NCBI GenBank assembly: GCA_032433765.1 | Contig: JAVIAB010000049.1 | Span: forward strand, 23,804,147-23,868,146 | Source of the DNA: Megaustenia siamemsis | Taxonomy: Eukaryota; Mollusca; Gastropoda; Stylommatophora; Ariophantidae | DNA length: 64,000 nt | Reading direction: 5' to 3' | Shown: piece after piece, positions 21,101-26,019 of the stretch | Position numbering within the stretch: the stretch's first letter is position 1 | Layout of the letters: every line of letters starts with the position of its first letter | Position numbers and translations under genes: made by a program | Notes under the pieces: generated by a model | Seen by the model: the letters and a program-made list of their open reading frames with translations, nothing else | The model's database searches: none | What the model was told of the DNA's origin: nothing

Positions 21101-21718
21101 CATCCCAACGTTGTGCTACCAATGCCAGACCTGGACCCTAGATGCAAGAACAATAAGAAAAATAACCTCTACAGAGATGAAATGTGTTAGACGAATGACA
21201 GGAAACAGCCTGAGACTTAAGATCAGAAATGAAGAACTGAGAAAAAAGCTAGGAATTGCCCCCGCCATAGAATATATAAGGAAACAACAGATAAAATGGT
21301 TTGGCCACGTGACATGGCAGAAAGATCAAAACACAACACAATGAGCCTTAACAAATGTTGTGAGAACACCAGACCCAAGGGTCGACCACAAAAAAGATGG
21401 ATCGAAGGAATATTAGAAGCACTAGGAAACATAACAGCAGCAGAGGCGAACAGAAGAGCAAAAGACCACAAATTATATCTCTCCTCGACGCTGAAAGGTA
21501 GATGAGGAAGGAAAGAAGAAGAAGAGTGCTCTCTTGTATCAGTTTAAAAAAGCATCCTCAGACAGGTATTAGTCTTTTATGTTTGATTTCTTTATCTTTA
21601 CTTTCAGGTTCCTCTTTTGGTTGGTCTCAACAAAACAATTGAATATTTTCAAAATGAGTTGCGGAGATCACGCCACAGTGAAAGAAATTTCCAAATGTCC
21701 GATGAATGGAAATATTGA
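6..21718 (+). CDS. UXS1: UDP-glucuronate decarboxylase (UDP-xylose synthase), 3' seven exons, 5' partial
   Basis: Converts UDP-glucuronate to UDP-xylose with bound NAD+, in the ER/Golgi lumen in animals; UDP-xylose feeds the xylose linker of proteoglycan glycosaminoglycans. Seven exons on the + strand splice in frame to 261 codons plus TGA at 21716-21718. Recognisable UXS1 blocks in order: [31 protein letters not shown] (SDR Ser/Thr region), [16 protein letters not shown] carrying the catalytic Yxxx[46 protein letters not shown] and [10 protein letters not shown]. The N-terminal membrane anchor and the GxxGxxG NAD-binding loop are encoded upstream of the window. Human UXS1 is about 420 residues, so roughly the C-terminal 60% is here; the last ~20 residues diverge from vertebrates. 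All six complete introns are GT-AG and no exon is broken, so the gene looks functional despite introns of 1-6.4 kb full of repeats. Identity is based on recalled family sequence, not a search. Confidence 0.95.
127..722 (+). repeat. 28-bp minisatellite, about 21 copies
   Basis: Unit core ATCTCATGTTTGTGTATGTC, period 28, starting 16 bases after the UXS1 donor at 111. Variants include caacatt/caacctt/cacatt and catg/cacg, clustered along the array. Long open frames here arise because the unit lacks stops and 28 is not a multiple of 3. Confidence 0.95.
742..2830 (+). repeat. 91-bp minisatellite, about 23 copies, derived from a SINE
   Basis: AACATGTGCAACATGTACAC recurs at 742, 834 and then every 91 bases from 925 to 2745. 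Copies differ mainly at CATCGG/CATCAG and GCTGCTG/GCTGTTG. The array runs straight into a SINE body at about 2831-2955. The 6900-6990 stretch carries a single diverged copy of the same segment inside a related SINE. Confidence 0.95.
2831..2955 (-). mobile_element. tRNA-headed SINE remnant (head), attached to the 91-bp array
   Basis: On the minus strand the segment has a box A-like TGGTCTAGAG (about 2930-2942) and box B-like GTTTGATTTCACC (about 2884-2897). It matches the SINE at 6880-7130 in the same order. The 91-bp array occupies the place of the SINE body. Confidence 0.7.
2963..3583 (+). repeat. 28-bp minisatellite, about 22 copies (GATTAGGAGAAAGAG type)
   Basis: Unit core GATTAGGAGAAAGAGAGG followed by TATGTGTGG, period 28. 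The right end is degenerate (gttaatgtagtagttaaaagaaag variants). Confidence 0.93.
3584..3884. other. Intron sequence without recognised features
   Basis: AT-rich unique-looking sequence. No gene, RNA or repeat recognised. Confidence 0.6.
3885..4375 (-). mobile_element. LINE 3'-end fragment (LINE-D)
   Basis: The minus strand encodes a degraded reverse transcriptase C-terminal tail ([38 protein letters not shown]). It matches the + strand copy at 15845-16300. The 3' end is (GAA)n next to a 38-nt segment present twice (3900-3975). Confidence 0.8.
4472..4693 (+). repeat. 24-bp minisatellite, left part (9 units)
   Basis: Unit core GGTGGTGGTAGAATAGCCTG, period 24, so it keeps one reading frame and gives a false Gly-rich/Cys-rich open frame. 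It is cut at 4693 by the composite element and resumes at 6351. Confidence 0.93.
4694..5041 (-). repeat. Inverted copy (348 bp) of the 438-bp unit
   Basis: Reverse complement of 5509-5856 with equal length; the only mismatch I noticed is near 4764. It contains the reversed box B (4790-4800) and box A (4854-4864). Confidence 0.9.
5042..5392 (+). repeat. Spacer of ACTACTTCTACATACT-type repeats and partial units
   Basis: Low-complexity TACTACATACTTCTAC repeats interleaved with several copies of TTTGTACCCAGTATATAAAC and a ~100-bp piece of the 438-bp unit (about 5110-5210). It forms the loop between the inverted arms. Confidence 0.85.
5393..5830 (+). repeat. 438-bp unit, copy 1, with tRNA-like promoter
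   Basis: Repeats at +438 with near identity. TATATAAAC hairpin region about 5478-5490, AATAAA near 5519, box A TGGCTGCGTGG 5686-5696, box B GGTTCGATCCC 5750-5760 (consensus GGTTCGANTCC). The 5684-5771 region resembles a long-variable-arm (Leu/Ser type) tRNA but its 5' and 3' ends do not pair. Confidence 0.85.
5831..6268 (+). repeat. 438-bp unit, copy 2
   Basis: Direct repeat of 5393-5830. Box A at 6124-6134, box B at 6188-6198. Followed by a third truncated unit 6269-6350 ending at TTTGTACC. Confidence 0.85.
6351..6432 (+). repeat. 24-bp minisatellite, right part
   Basis: Continuation of the 4472-4693 array after the insertion; about three decaying units. Ends 85 bp before the next UXS1 exon. 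Confidence 0.88.
6518..6577 (+). CDS. UXS1: UXS1 exon, STSEVYG block
   Basis: Acceptor TTTCAG at 6512-6517, donor GTTAGT at 6578. The 60-nt exon reads [20 protein letters not shown], carrying the SDR catalytic Ser/Thr segment. Phase 1 at both ends matches its neighbours. Confidence 0.95.
6578..6879. other. Intron sequence, mostly unassigned
   Basis: No gene. TTGGCCCAACACATCC (6797-6812) is close to a segment at 14059-14074, so part is probably a dispersed repeat. The minus-strand open frame at 6721-6954 shows no recognisable domain. Confidence 0.5.
6880..7130 (-). mobile_element. tRNA-derived SINE (unamplified paralogue of the 91-bp array source)
   Basis: On the minus strand: box A TGGTCTAGAGG (7106-7116), box B-like GGTTTGATTTTCACC (about 7059-7073), then a body. 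The body segment AAGGGCTAGACATTGGATGT (6963-6982) is recognisably the 91-bp unit in single copy. Confidence 0.75.
7186..7751 (-). mobile_element. 5'-truncated LINE (LINE-A), GATA tail, with target-site duplication
   Basis: The minus strand encodes an RT C-terminal tail ([48 protein letters not shown] with breaks) and ends in (GATA)n. GATCTGAGTAT flanks it at 7175-7185 and 7752-7762, an 11-bp target-site duplication. Same family as 9070-9505, 11915-12689 and 22114-22260. Confidence 0.88.
7763..7962 (+). mobile_element. LINE 3'-end fragment (LINE-B), GATGATGAT tail
   Basis: Encodes remnants of [18 protein letters not shown] and [14 protein letters not shown], as in 11476-11902, then an (ATG)n tail. 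The ORF is broken near its end. It abuts the LINE-A insertion. Confidence 0.8.
7963..8785. other. Intron sequence, no gene recognised
   Basis: Apart from the 88-bp duplication, nothing identifiable. Short open frames on both strands lack known domains. Confidence 0.6.
8171..8350 (+). repeat. Imperfect ~88-bp tandem duplication
   Basis: ATGG(T/C)CTCTATTTATATTC starts at 8171 and 8259 and each copy ends in AGTGGTTGTACTTTTACAAAG; a third start is at 8340. Confidence 0.85.
8786..8831 (+). mobile_element. LINE-B 3' terminal stub
   Basis: About 45 nt matching the last bases of LINE-B (CAACCTTCGATG-GGAGAC) followed by TGATGATGATGATAG. Confidence 0.55.
8938..9035. repeat. CACT/CTCT/CACA-type simple repeat
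   Basis: Low-complexity CACTCACTCACTTACTTACT, then CTCTCTTCCTCTC and CACACACA. Confidence 0.85.
9070..9505 (-). mobile_element. 5'-truncated LINE (LINE-A), GATA tail, with target-site duplication
   Basis: Same sequence as 7186-7751, shorter at the 5' end. AACTTGTATAT at 9059-9069 and 9506-9516 is an 11-bp target-site duplication. The 3' end on the minus strand is CTCGAAAGGTCAATAGATAG-like. Confidence 0.88.
9785..9906 (+). CDS. UXS1: UXS1 exon, catalytic YxxxK
   Basis: Acceptor GGCACAG ends at 9784, donor GTAAAC begins at 9907. Reads [20 protein letters not shown] then [20 protein letters not shown] and Q. The Tyr and Lys of YDEGK are the SDR catalytic pair. 122 nt, ends on a codon boundary. 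Confidence 0.95.
9907..10318. other. Intron sequence before the piggyBac element
   Basis: No gene. Contains a C-rich run near 10124-10143. Confidence 0.6.
10323..10869 (+). mobile_element. piggyBac-type element, 547 bp, internally deleted
   Basis: TTAA at 10319-10322 and 10870-10873 flank terminal inverted repeats: CCCTACCAGACCCCTG (10323-10338) and CACAGGTCTGGTAGGG (10854-10869), 14 of 16 matching. TTAA targets with CCC... ends are the hallmark of piggyBac. An internal open frame (from about 10448) reads [20 protein letters not shown] then [15 protein letters not shown], resembling the acidic N-terminus of piggyBac transposases. It stops after a poly-G run (10599-10613), and no DDD catalytic domain remains, so it is non-autonomous. 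Confidence 0.85.
10448..10654 (+). pseudogene. piggyBac transposase N-terminal remnant
   Basis: Acidic, Ser/Asp-rich coding remnant within 10323-10869: [39 protein letters not shown], then a poly-G tract and stop. Without the catalytic domain the assignment rests on the terminal repeats plus composition. Confidence 0.6.
10990..11430 (+). mobile_element. LINE 3' ORF fragment (LINE-E)
   Basis: Encodes, with frame breaks, [39 protein letters not shown] and [17 protein letters not shown]. This is the Cys/His tail found after the RT (often after RNase H) in several LINE clades. Ends AGAAGAAGAATAAG. Second copy at 27690-28085. Confidence 0.8.
11476..11902 (+). mobile_element. LINE-B 3' fragment with 10-bp target-site duplication
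   Basis: Encodes [40 protein letters not shown] and, after a frame break, [27 protein letters not shown] and [15 protein letters not shown]. Tail (ATG)n. ATCGTTACCT flanks it at 11466-11475 and 11903-11912. Confidence 0.88.
11915..12689 (+). mobile_element. LINE-A 3' fragment, GATA tail, stacked on the same target site
   Basis: Encodes [59 protein letters not shown], a frame break, then [15 protein letters not shown] and [18 protein letters not shown]. The 3' UTR ends GCCGGCTACAGCTCGAAAGG then TCAATAGATAG. ATCGTTACCTAA (11903-11914) and ATCGTTATCTAA (12690-12701) flank it, 11 of 12 matching. Confidence 0.88.
12785..12904 (+). CDS. UXS1: UXS1 exon, [14 protein letters not shown] block
   Basis: Acceptor TTTCTACAG ends at 12784, donor GTAAGT begins at 12905. 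Forty complete codons including [20 protein letters not shown] and [18 protein letters not shown], a strongly conserved substrate-binding stretch of the decarboxylase. Confidence 0.95.
12913..13560 (+). repeat. 44-bp / 29-bp minisatellite in a UXS1 intron
   Basis: Begins within 10 bases of the donor at 12905. The left part has ~44-bp units (TCACATATGTTCCTCTATGT, CTCACTC, TATTACAATTTATG); the right part (about 13400-13555) has 29-bp units lacking the CTCACTC portion (ACATATGTTCCTTTCTTACA plus ATTTATGTT). Confidence 0.93.
13561..14104. other. Intron sequence, probably old dispersed repeats
   Basis: No gene. TTAAAAGGACGTTAAATGCT (13990-14009) and TCAGCCCAACACATCCGA (14058-14075, like 6797-6812) look like ends of dispersed elements, but the boundaries are unclear. 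Confidence 0.45.
14105..14415 (+). mobile_element. tRNA-headed SINE (SINE-B), poly-A tail
   Basis: Box B-like GGTTCAAGTCC in GTGGGTTCAAGTCCTGGCT (about 14139-14157), body matching 16371-16720 and, inverted, 30713-31040. The tail is an A run at about 14403-14415. The 5' head is degraded. Confidence 0.85.
14623..14871 (+). mobile_element. tRNA-headed SINE (SINE-C) with perfect 13-bp target-site duplication
   Basis: Head TAGCTCAGTGGTTAG (box A) and GTTCGATCCC (box B), body TGGGTACCGGATTTTTTTCT, tail (TACTT)n. ATTCGCTTAATTC occurs at 14610-14622 and 14872-14884 exactly. Same family as 25392-25653. Confidence 0.93.
14885..15214. other. Intron sequence, unassigned
   Basis: No gene. Contains GTACAACCTGTGGTTGCCCT and ACCCCACTACC-type sequence that may belong to an old retroposon. 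Confidence 0.45.
15215..15462 (+). mobile_element. LINE 3' fragment (LINE-C), GATGATGATG tail
   Basis: Encodes [40 protein letters not shown] and [18 protein letters not shown]. The tail is (GAT)n. Other copies: 26020-26695, 32100-32668 and, inverted and split, 31437-32095. Confidence 0.85.
15463..15844. other. Intron sequence, nothing recognised
   Basis: No gene, RNA or clear repeat. Confidence 0.55.
15845..16305 (+). mobile_element. LINE 3' fragment (LINE-D)
   Basis: Encodes [40 protein letters not shown], an in-frame stop, then [33 protein letters not shown] and [14 protein letters not shown]. The last ~40 nt (16255-16295) are the unit of the 38-bp repeat at 34353-34505. The + counterpart of 3885-4375. 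Confidence 0.85.
16371..16720 (+). mobile_element. tRNA-headed SINE (SINE-B), poly-A tail
   Basis: Head GGGGGGACTGGTTGGCCTCG, box B GGTTCAAATCC (16444-16454), shared body, A-run tail ending about 16720. AATTTACGTCA (16360-16370) and AATTTGCGTCA (16721-16731) give a probable 11-bp duplication with one mismatch. Confidence 0.87.
16842..17004 (+). CDS. UXS1: UXS1 exon, [13 protein letters not shown] block
   Basis: Acceptor TTTCAACAG ends at 16841, donor GTCAGT begins at 17005. Reads [20 protein letters not shown], then LMALMN and, after a short variable stretch, [23 protein letters not shown]. 163 nt, phase 0 in and phase 1 out. The Arg in QTRSFQYV is conserved in this family. Confidence 0.95.
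17107..17935 (-). mobile_element. LINE-B fragment with RT YADD box
   Basis: The minus strand encodes [20 protein letters not shown] (YADD at 17876-17887), [11 protein letters not shown], then after a frame shift [40 protein letters not shown] and [11 protein letters not shown]. The 3' end (TCATCATCG at 17107) is an (ATG)n tail. It lies inside a 987-bp UXS1 intron, filling most of it. Confidence 0.88.
17992..18095 (+). CDS. UXS1: UXS1 exon, [10 protein letters not shown] block
   Basis: Acceptor CCCCCAG ends at 17991, donor GTAGCT begins at 18096. Reads [20 protein letters not shown] then [15 protein letters not shown], the KPDIxxAKxxLxWxP signature of NDP-sugar SDRs. The donor is weak at +4 (GTAGCT). 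Confidence 0.94.
18333..18460 (+). repeat. 78-bp tandem duplication
   Basis: CCTCAGTAGTCAAGTTAGCT and CCTCAGTAATCCAGTTAGCT (78 bp apart) are each followed by AACCATTGCCCTCCCATTAG. Confidence 0.85.
18461..18689. other. Intron sequence before the large LINE
   Basis: No gene. CCTAGATTACGATAC (18669-18683) is the exact reverse complement of GTATCGTAATCTAGG at 9641-9655. Confidence 0.5.
19067..19876 (+). pseudogene. LINE endonuclease/linker segment (one open frame)
   Basis: A frame within the 18690-21510 element. Residues 10-85 carry the C-terminal half of the AP-endonuclease ([40 protein letters not shown]). The rest is a Lys/Glu-rich linker before the RT. The upstream GDFN half is out of frame. 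Confidence 0.85.
19932..21344 (+). pseudogene. LINE reverse transcriptase with one in-frame TGA
   Basis: One continuous frame except TGA at 20376-20378, in the [14 protein letters not shown] block where Arg (CGA) would be expected, consistent with a CpG-type C-to-T change. RT blocks 1-7 can be read on both sides of the stop; the catalytic box is FADD (20748-20759). Confidence 0.88.
21608..21718 (+). CDS. UXS1: UXS1 terminal exon with stop codon
   Basis: Acceptor CTTTCAG ends at 21607. Reads [20 protein letters not shown], then a lineage-specific tail ending DEWKY and TGA at 21716-21718. [12 protein letters not shown] aligns with the last helix of the family; vertebrate proteins have a longer basic tail here. 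Confidence 0.93.
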   Translation, partial: VPLLVGLNKTIEYFQNELRRSRHSERNFQMSDEWKY

Positions 21719-22100
21719 TGCCTTACAGAAAGTGGTTTGAGCATTTAAAATATGTTAACTCACTGACAAGAAACATTGTCTGATTCTGATAAAAGATTTT
21801 TTTGTTGTGATTCCAGAAGTGTTAAATATGTGATTTATTGAGTGGTCACATGTGTTTTATATGTTGTTTATGTTATAGTCATGTGCTAGTTAGTTACTGG
21901 AGGAGTTTGATTTGTTACATGGGCAGGTTAGCAAATGGCTTCAAAAGGAGCTGACAAGTTACTTATTGAGAGGGTTGCAAAGTTAATGACAATTTAAGTT
22001 TAAAAAAAGGAGAAGAAAAAAAAGTGGTATGGTAACAGCTTTACATAGGTGAGTAAGAAAACAAAAGTCATTTTGTCACAAACAACAACATAAAAATATA
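21719..22100 (+). other. Probable UXS1 3' UTR start
   Basis: Follows the UXS1 stop. No AATAAA. Contains one diverged copy (about 21896-21945) of the later 60-bp minisatellite unit and the left arm of an inverted repeat. Confidence 0.6.
21985..22070 (+). repeat. Left arm of ~85-bp inverted repeat
   Basis: Contains TGACAATTTAAG and GGTAACAGCTTTACATAGGT GAGTAA. Pairs with the reverse complement of 22345-22426. Confidence 0.85.
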
Positions 22101-22113
22101 TATAAGAATATAT

Positions 22114-22260
22114 CTATCTACCTATCTATTGACCTTTTGAGCCGTAGCCATCCTATAGGGCATAGACCCAGACACCCTTTCTCTTATCTAAATTTTACTC
22201 TAGCAGTTTTCAATCCTTGTAAAGATCTTTTATCAAATCTTGCCATTTGTCTCTGTTCTG
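22114..22260 (-). mobile_element. LINE-A 3' terminal copy with near-perfect target duplication
   Basis: 147-bp 3' end of LINE-A, GATA tail. TATAAGAATATAT (22101-22113) and TATAAGGATATAT (22261-22273) differ at one base. It sits in the loop between the inverted arms. Confidence 0.85.
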
Positions 22261-22344
22261 TATAAGGATATATATACACAAATCTAACTACAAGTGTGTT
22301 TGTGTTGTTTGTTGTTCAAGTTGAAGGCCTACTTGGCCGAAATG

Positions 22345-22426
22345 TCGACTTTTGTTTTGTTACTCACCTACGTAAAGCTGTTGCCATACACCTTTTTTCT
22401 TCTTTTTAAAAATTTAAATTGTCATT
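22345..22426 (-). repeat. Right arm of ~85-bp inverted repeat
   Basis: TCGACTTTTGTTTTGTTACT, CACCTACGTAAAGCTGTTGCC and AATTTAAATTGTCA read inverted relative to 21985-22070. Confidence 0.85.
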
Positions 22427-22485
22427 ATCATCAGCTTGACAGCAGCGTCACATCACTATGTATCTTGATGCCTTTACTCCTGGAA

Positions 22486-22985
22486 AGTTACTGGAGGGTT
22501 TGGCTTGTTGCTAAATTGGTTTGCAATTACTGGGAGGGTGTGATAAATTACTGGAGGGTTTGGCTTGTTGCTAGATAGGTTTGCAATTACTGAGAGGGTG
22601 TTATAAATTACTGGAGGGTTTTGGCTTGATGCTAGATAGGTTTGCAATTACTGGAAGGGTGTGATAAATTACTGGAGGGTTTGGCTTGTTGCTAGATAGG
22701 TTTGCAATTACTGGGAGAGTGTGATAAATTACTGGAGGGTTTGGCTTGTTGCTAGACAGGTTTGCAATTACTGGAAGGGTGGGACAAATTACTGGAGGGT
22801 TTGGCTTGTTACTAGATAGGTTTGCAATTACTGGAAGGGTGTGACAAATTACTGGAGGGTTTGGCTTGTTACCAGTCAGGTTTGCAATTACTGGAAGGGT
22901 GTGACAAATTACTGGAGGGTTTGGCTTGTTACTTGACAGGTTTGCAATTACTGGACGGGTGTCATAAATTACTGGAGGATTAAAG
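22486..22985 (+). repeat. 60-bp minisatellite, about 8 copies
   Basis: Unit cores ATTACTGGAGGGTTTGGCTT and GGTTTGCAATTACTGG, period 60. Related to the single segment at about 21896-21945. Confidence 0.93.
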
Positions 22986-22989
22986 TAGA

Positions 22990-23255
22990 GTTAAGTTAAA
23001 GGTTGACAAGTTCTAAGATAAGGCATATGGGAGAATAGTTTGACTGGTTAACAAGTTGCTGAATGGGTTCATGAGTTTTAAGATAAGTCATATGGGAGAA
23101 TAGTTTGACTGGTTAACAAGTTGCTGAATGGGTTGATAAGTTCTAAGATAAGGCATATGGGAGAATAGTTTGACTGGTTAACAAGTTGCTGAATGGGTTC
23201 ATGAGTTTTAAGATAAGTCATATGGGAGAATAGTTTGACTGGTTAACAAATTAAA
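22990..23255 (+). repeat. ~65-bp repeat, four copies in alternating types
   Basis: TAAGATAAGGCATATGGGAG and TAAGATAAGTCATATGGGAG alternate, each followed by AATAGTTTGACTGGTTAAC, giving a ~130-bp higher-order unit. Confidence 0.9.
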
Positions 23256-23974
23256 TTCATGGTTACTGTTTTATTTCCTTGGTAGGGCACAAGTTAAGTT
23301 AGTAACTTGCTGATGTGAGCCGGTTAGTAACTTGCTGATGTGAGTCATGGTTCTAAGATGATGTTTTATTTGGGGAAAGCTTTTTTGTGTGTCATTAAAC
23401 AATGAATGGTCTCGAAGAACGAATCATTAAGATAAATGGATATCATCTTTATGGATGAGAGAGAATGACACCAAGAAAGAGTTTAAATTATAGTCTCTGT
23501 AAAAGCAATGAAGGTATATGACAGCTGTACTGAGTAGAACCACAGAGAAAACAAGGTTCAGTGAGAATGTAACCCCAACAGAATATGTAGAAGCTTTATT
23601 TCTGCCATCCTTAGATTCCATTTGTCTTGACTTGGACATTGTTCCTGCCAGGTAATTCATCCTTTTTTAACCAAAAGCAATGTGTTCAAGAACAATCAAT
23701 CAAAGTCAAATTGCCTCCTGCCATTACTTTGGCCTGTCATGCTTCTAATGCCCTGGATAAACTGATTTTGAGATGTTGATGATTTGTGGTTTTCTTTGTG
23801 TTCTCATGCATTTAGACTGGAATTATACAACATTTATGTTTCATGTCCAAATTCAACTCGTGAACATTTCACAGTTACTGAATGATTGATTATACAATTA
23901 TTATCCATATCTTTGATTGAATTTTTTGCAAGATTGTAACATATTTTTTTTTTACTTAACCAGAAATAATTGTT
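23256..23974. other. Unique-looking downstream sequence
   Basis: No gene. A small duplication of GTTAGTAACTTGCTGATGTG (about 23297-23345) and the ATTAAA at 23394. The minus-strand open frame at 23427-23660 has no known domain. Confidence 0.55.
23394..23399 (+). promoter_or_regulatory. Possible weak polyadenylation signal (ATTAAA)
   Basis: ATTAAA about 1.7 kb after the UXS1 stop. I saw no canonical AATAAA between the stop and 24650, where the 23-bp array (one AATAAA per unit) begins. Which signal is used is unknown. Confidence 0.25.
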
Positions 23975-24140
23975 GTAAGGTAGAGTTAAATTTAGTTATG
24001 GTTAACTTTAGTTATGGTTAAATTTAGTTATGGTTAAATTTACTTTTGGTTAAATTTAGTAATGTTAAATTTACTTATGGTTAACTTTACTTATGGTTAA
24101 ATTTACTTATGGTTGCTTTAGTTATAGTTAACTTTAGTTT
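23975..24140 (+). repeat. 16-18-bp AT-rich minisatellite (TTATGGTTAAATTTAG type)
   Basis: About ten degenerate copies of AGTTATGGTTAAATTT / CTTATGGTTAACTTTA. Confidence 0.9.
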
Positions 24141-24278
24141 TCTAATGGTACCTCATGAAGTTGTAAAAAAAGGAAGGTGAGATACTGTAGAAGTAATTTC
24201 CAAATATTGCAAATTAATCCTTTAAGTGATATCTGTATTGTTGAATTAATTTAAAAGTGTGTTCTATGATGTATAATT

Positions 24279-24455
24279 TCGATGGCTTGACAAGCTATCA
24301 TTGTAAAAAGTATTGTTATGGAAACAGCGCCATACATTTTAGAGCAGTGATCTCTGCAATATGTGCCACTTTGGCACGCAAGGTTTCTGTTTTTGAGATT
24401 GTGGTTCTGCCCTATGTGCCGTCTTCAGCTCGAAAGGACGATAGATAGATAGATA
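24279..24455 (+). mobile_element. GATA-tailed short retroposon (element F) with 10-bp target duplication
   Basis: Contains GGCTTGACAAGCTATCATTG, GCAGTGATCTCTGCAATATG, GGCACGCAAGGTTTCTG and CCCTATGTGCCGTCTTCAGC, then CTCGAAAGGACGATAGATAG. ATGTATAATT flanks it at 24269-24278 and 24456-24465. Copies at 31641-31906 and 34163-34275. No tRNA-like promoter seen. Confidence 0.88.
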
Positions 24456-24631
24456 ATGTATAATTAACTAATTAACGCCAGTTTAGTCTCTATATGATGG
24501 AGTTAATCTCATAGCGATATGTTAGAATTAATCCCGGAGTGTCCTATACTCTAGAATTAATCGCAGTGAGATATGTCAAATGTACAATTAATTTGATAGT
24601 TGATATCTGTTTGATAGAATTAATCTCAGTG

Positions 24632-25110
24632 TGATATATATAAAGGTAGAATAAATCTCTGTGTGATATCACAATAAATCCCTGAGTGATATCAGAATAA
24701 ATCTCTGTATGATGTCACAATAAATCCCTGAGTGATATCAGAATAAATCTCTGTGTGATATCACAATAAATCCCTGAGTGATATCAAAATAAATCCCTGA
24801 GTGATATCACAATAAATCCCTGAGTGATATCAGAATAAATCCCTGAGTGATATCAGAATAAATCTCTGTGTGATATCACAATAAATCCCTGAGTGATATC
24901 AGAATAAATCCCTGAGTGATATCACAATAAATCTCTGTGTGATATCACAATAAATCCCTGAGTGATATCAGAATAAATCCCTGAGTGATATCAGAATAAA
25001 TCCCTGAGTGATATCACAATAAATCCCTGAGTGATATCAGAATAAATCCCTGAGTGATATCAGAATAAATCCCTGGGTGATATCACAATAAATCCCTGAG
25101 TGATATCAGT
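24632..25110 (+). repeat. 23-bp minisatellite, about 20 copies, each with AATAAA
   Basis: Unit core AATAAATCCCTGAGTGATAT, period 23, with the palindrome TGATATCA in many copies. Two unit types (CCCTGAG / CTCTGTG) intermix. Confidence 0.94.
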
Positions 25111-25391
25111 ATGGAATGAATCCCAGTAGAGTATCTGAATGATTGACTTAAAAGGTTCTTTGTATAAATTGTTGAACATTCCATGCAGGTCAAGAAAGCT
25201 GACACACAATTCAAGACATTGTTTGTCTTGTTTCGGTGCCTTCTTAATTCTGTGGGCACATTAACCGCTATAATCAAATGAGGGCTTACTCCAACTCCCC
25301 AAGGGCAGTTGGTTTCACAGTAGGTTTCAAGGTGGACAGTGCTGCCCTCAAGGGTGACAGTATGATTTATAGTACCTCACTGGGAGGAGCA

Positions 25392-25653
25392 GGGAGCCGC
25401 GATAGCTCAGTGGTTAGTTAACTGGACTGCAAAGGACAAGGAGTAGGGTTCGATCCTGACGGCTTCCGGATTCACTCAGCCTTAAATGGGTACCGGATTT
25501 TTTTCTGGGAAAGTAGAGCAGCACGGGCGTAATACCGACCACATTACCCCAAGAATCATGTGCCGAAGGTCTGTAAAATTTATGGTCACTAACACCATAT
25601 TCCCTATACGCCACTTGGCGTGACGGGGGCTCTTAACTTTTTTTTTTTTTTTT
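25392..25653 (+). mobile_element. tRNA-headed SINE (SINE-C) with perfect 13-bp target-site duplication
   Basis: Head GATAGCTCAGTGGTTAG and box B GGTTCGATCC; T-run tail. ACTGGGAGGAGCA occurs at 25379-25391 and 25654-25666 exactly. Highly similar to 14623-14871. Confidence 0.94.
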
Positions 25654-25666
25654 ACTGGGAGGAGCA

Positions 25667-26019
25667 CTGTGGTATGAGAAGTGCTAGAATTTTCTAACTC
25701 TTTCACTCCACAGTTTTTCCAAAAGTCACAACAGTAAATAAAGAAATATGTATATTCCAATCAGTTTATTAAAATAAAAAATTACAATTATGCTGCGCTA
25801 GTATTTTTGCAGTCACAACTTTAATCCTCTTAAAATGGATACCAAAGATTTTCTCCAAAAAAAAAAGTACACTGGCCTGGTGTGATACTGACCATGTTAC
25901 TCTTAAATGTGTTTAATGAGGGCACTGAATGATACATATGTCTCAAGATGGGAAAGATATTCACTTTTAATAAAGTTGGATGTGCTTTGAAGGTGAAAGT
26001 GCACAAAAGCTAACACAAG
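25667..26019. other. Downstream sequence, nothing recognised
   Basis: AT-rich, no gene; may include degraded 5' parts of the next LINE. Confidence 0.5.

Larger units (their letters stand above)
18690..21510 (+). mobile_element. Near-complete but broken non-LTR retrotransposon (EN + RT)
   Basis: AP-type endonuclease remnants: [40 protein letters not shown] (about 19050-19070), then [19 protein letters not shown] and [13 protein letters not shown] follows: [66 protein letters not shown] at 20748-20759, [12 protein letters not shown]-terminal tail: WFGHVTWQK. Ends with (GAA)n at about 21510. Damage: stops and frameshifts at about 18921, 19010, 19080 and 19876, and TGA at 20376-20378. No ORF1 or RNase H seen. 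Clade not assigned. Confidence 0.9.

Noticed and set aside
18690..21510. LTR retrotransposon or integrated virus
   Set aside because: AP-endonuclease, FADD-type RT and a (GAA)n tail, with no LTRs, protease or integrase, indicate a non-LTR element.
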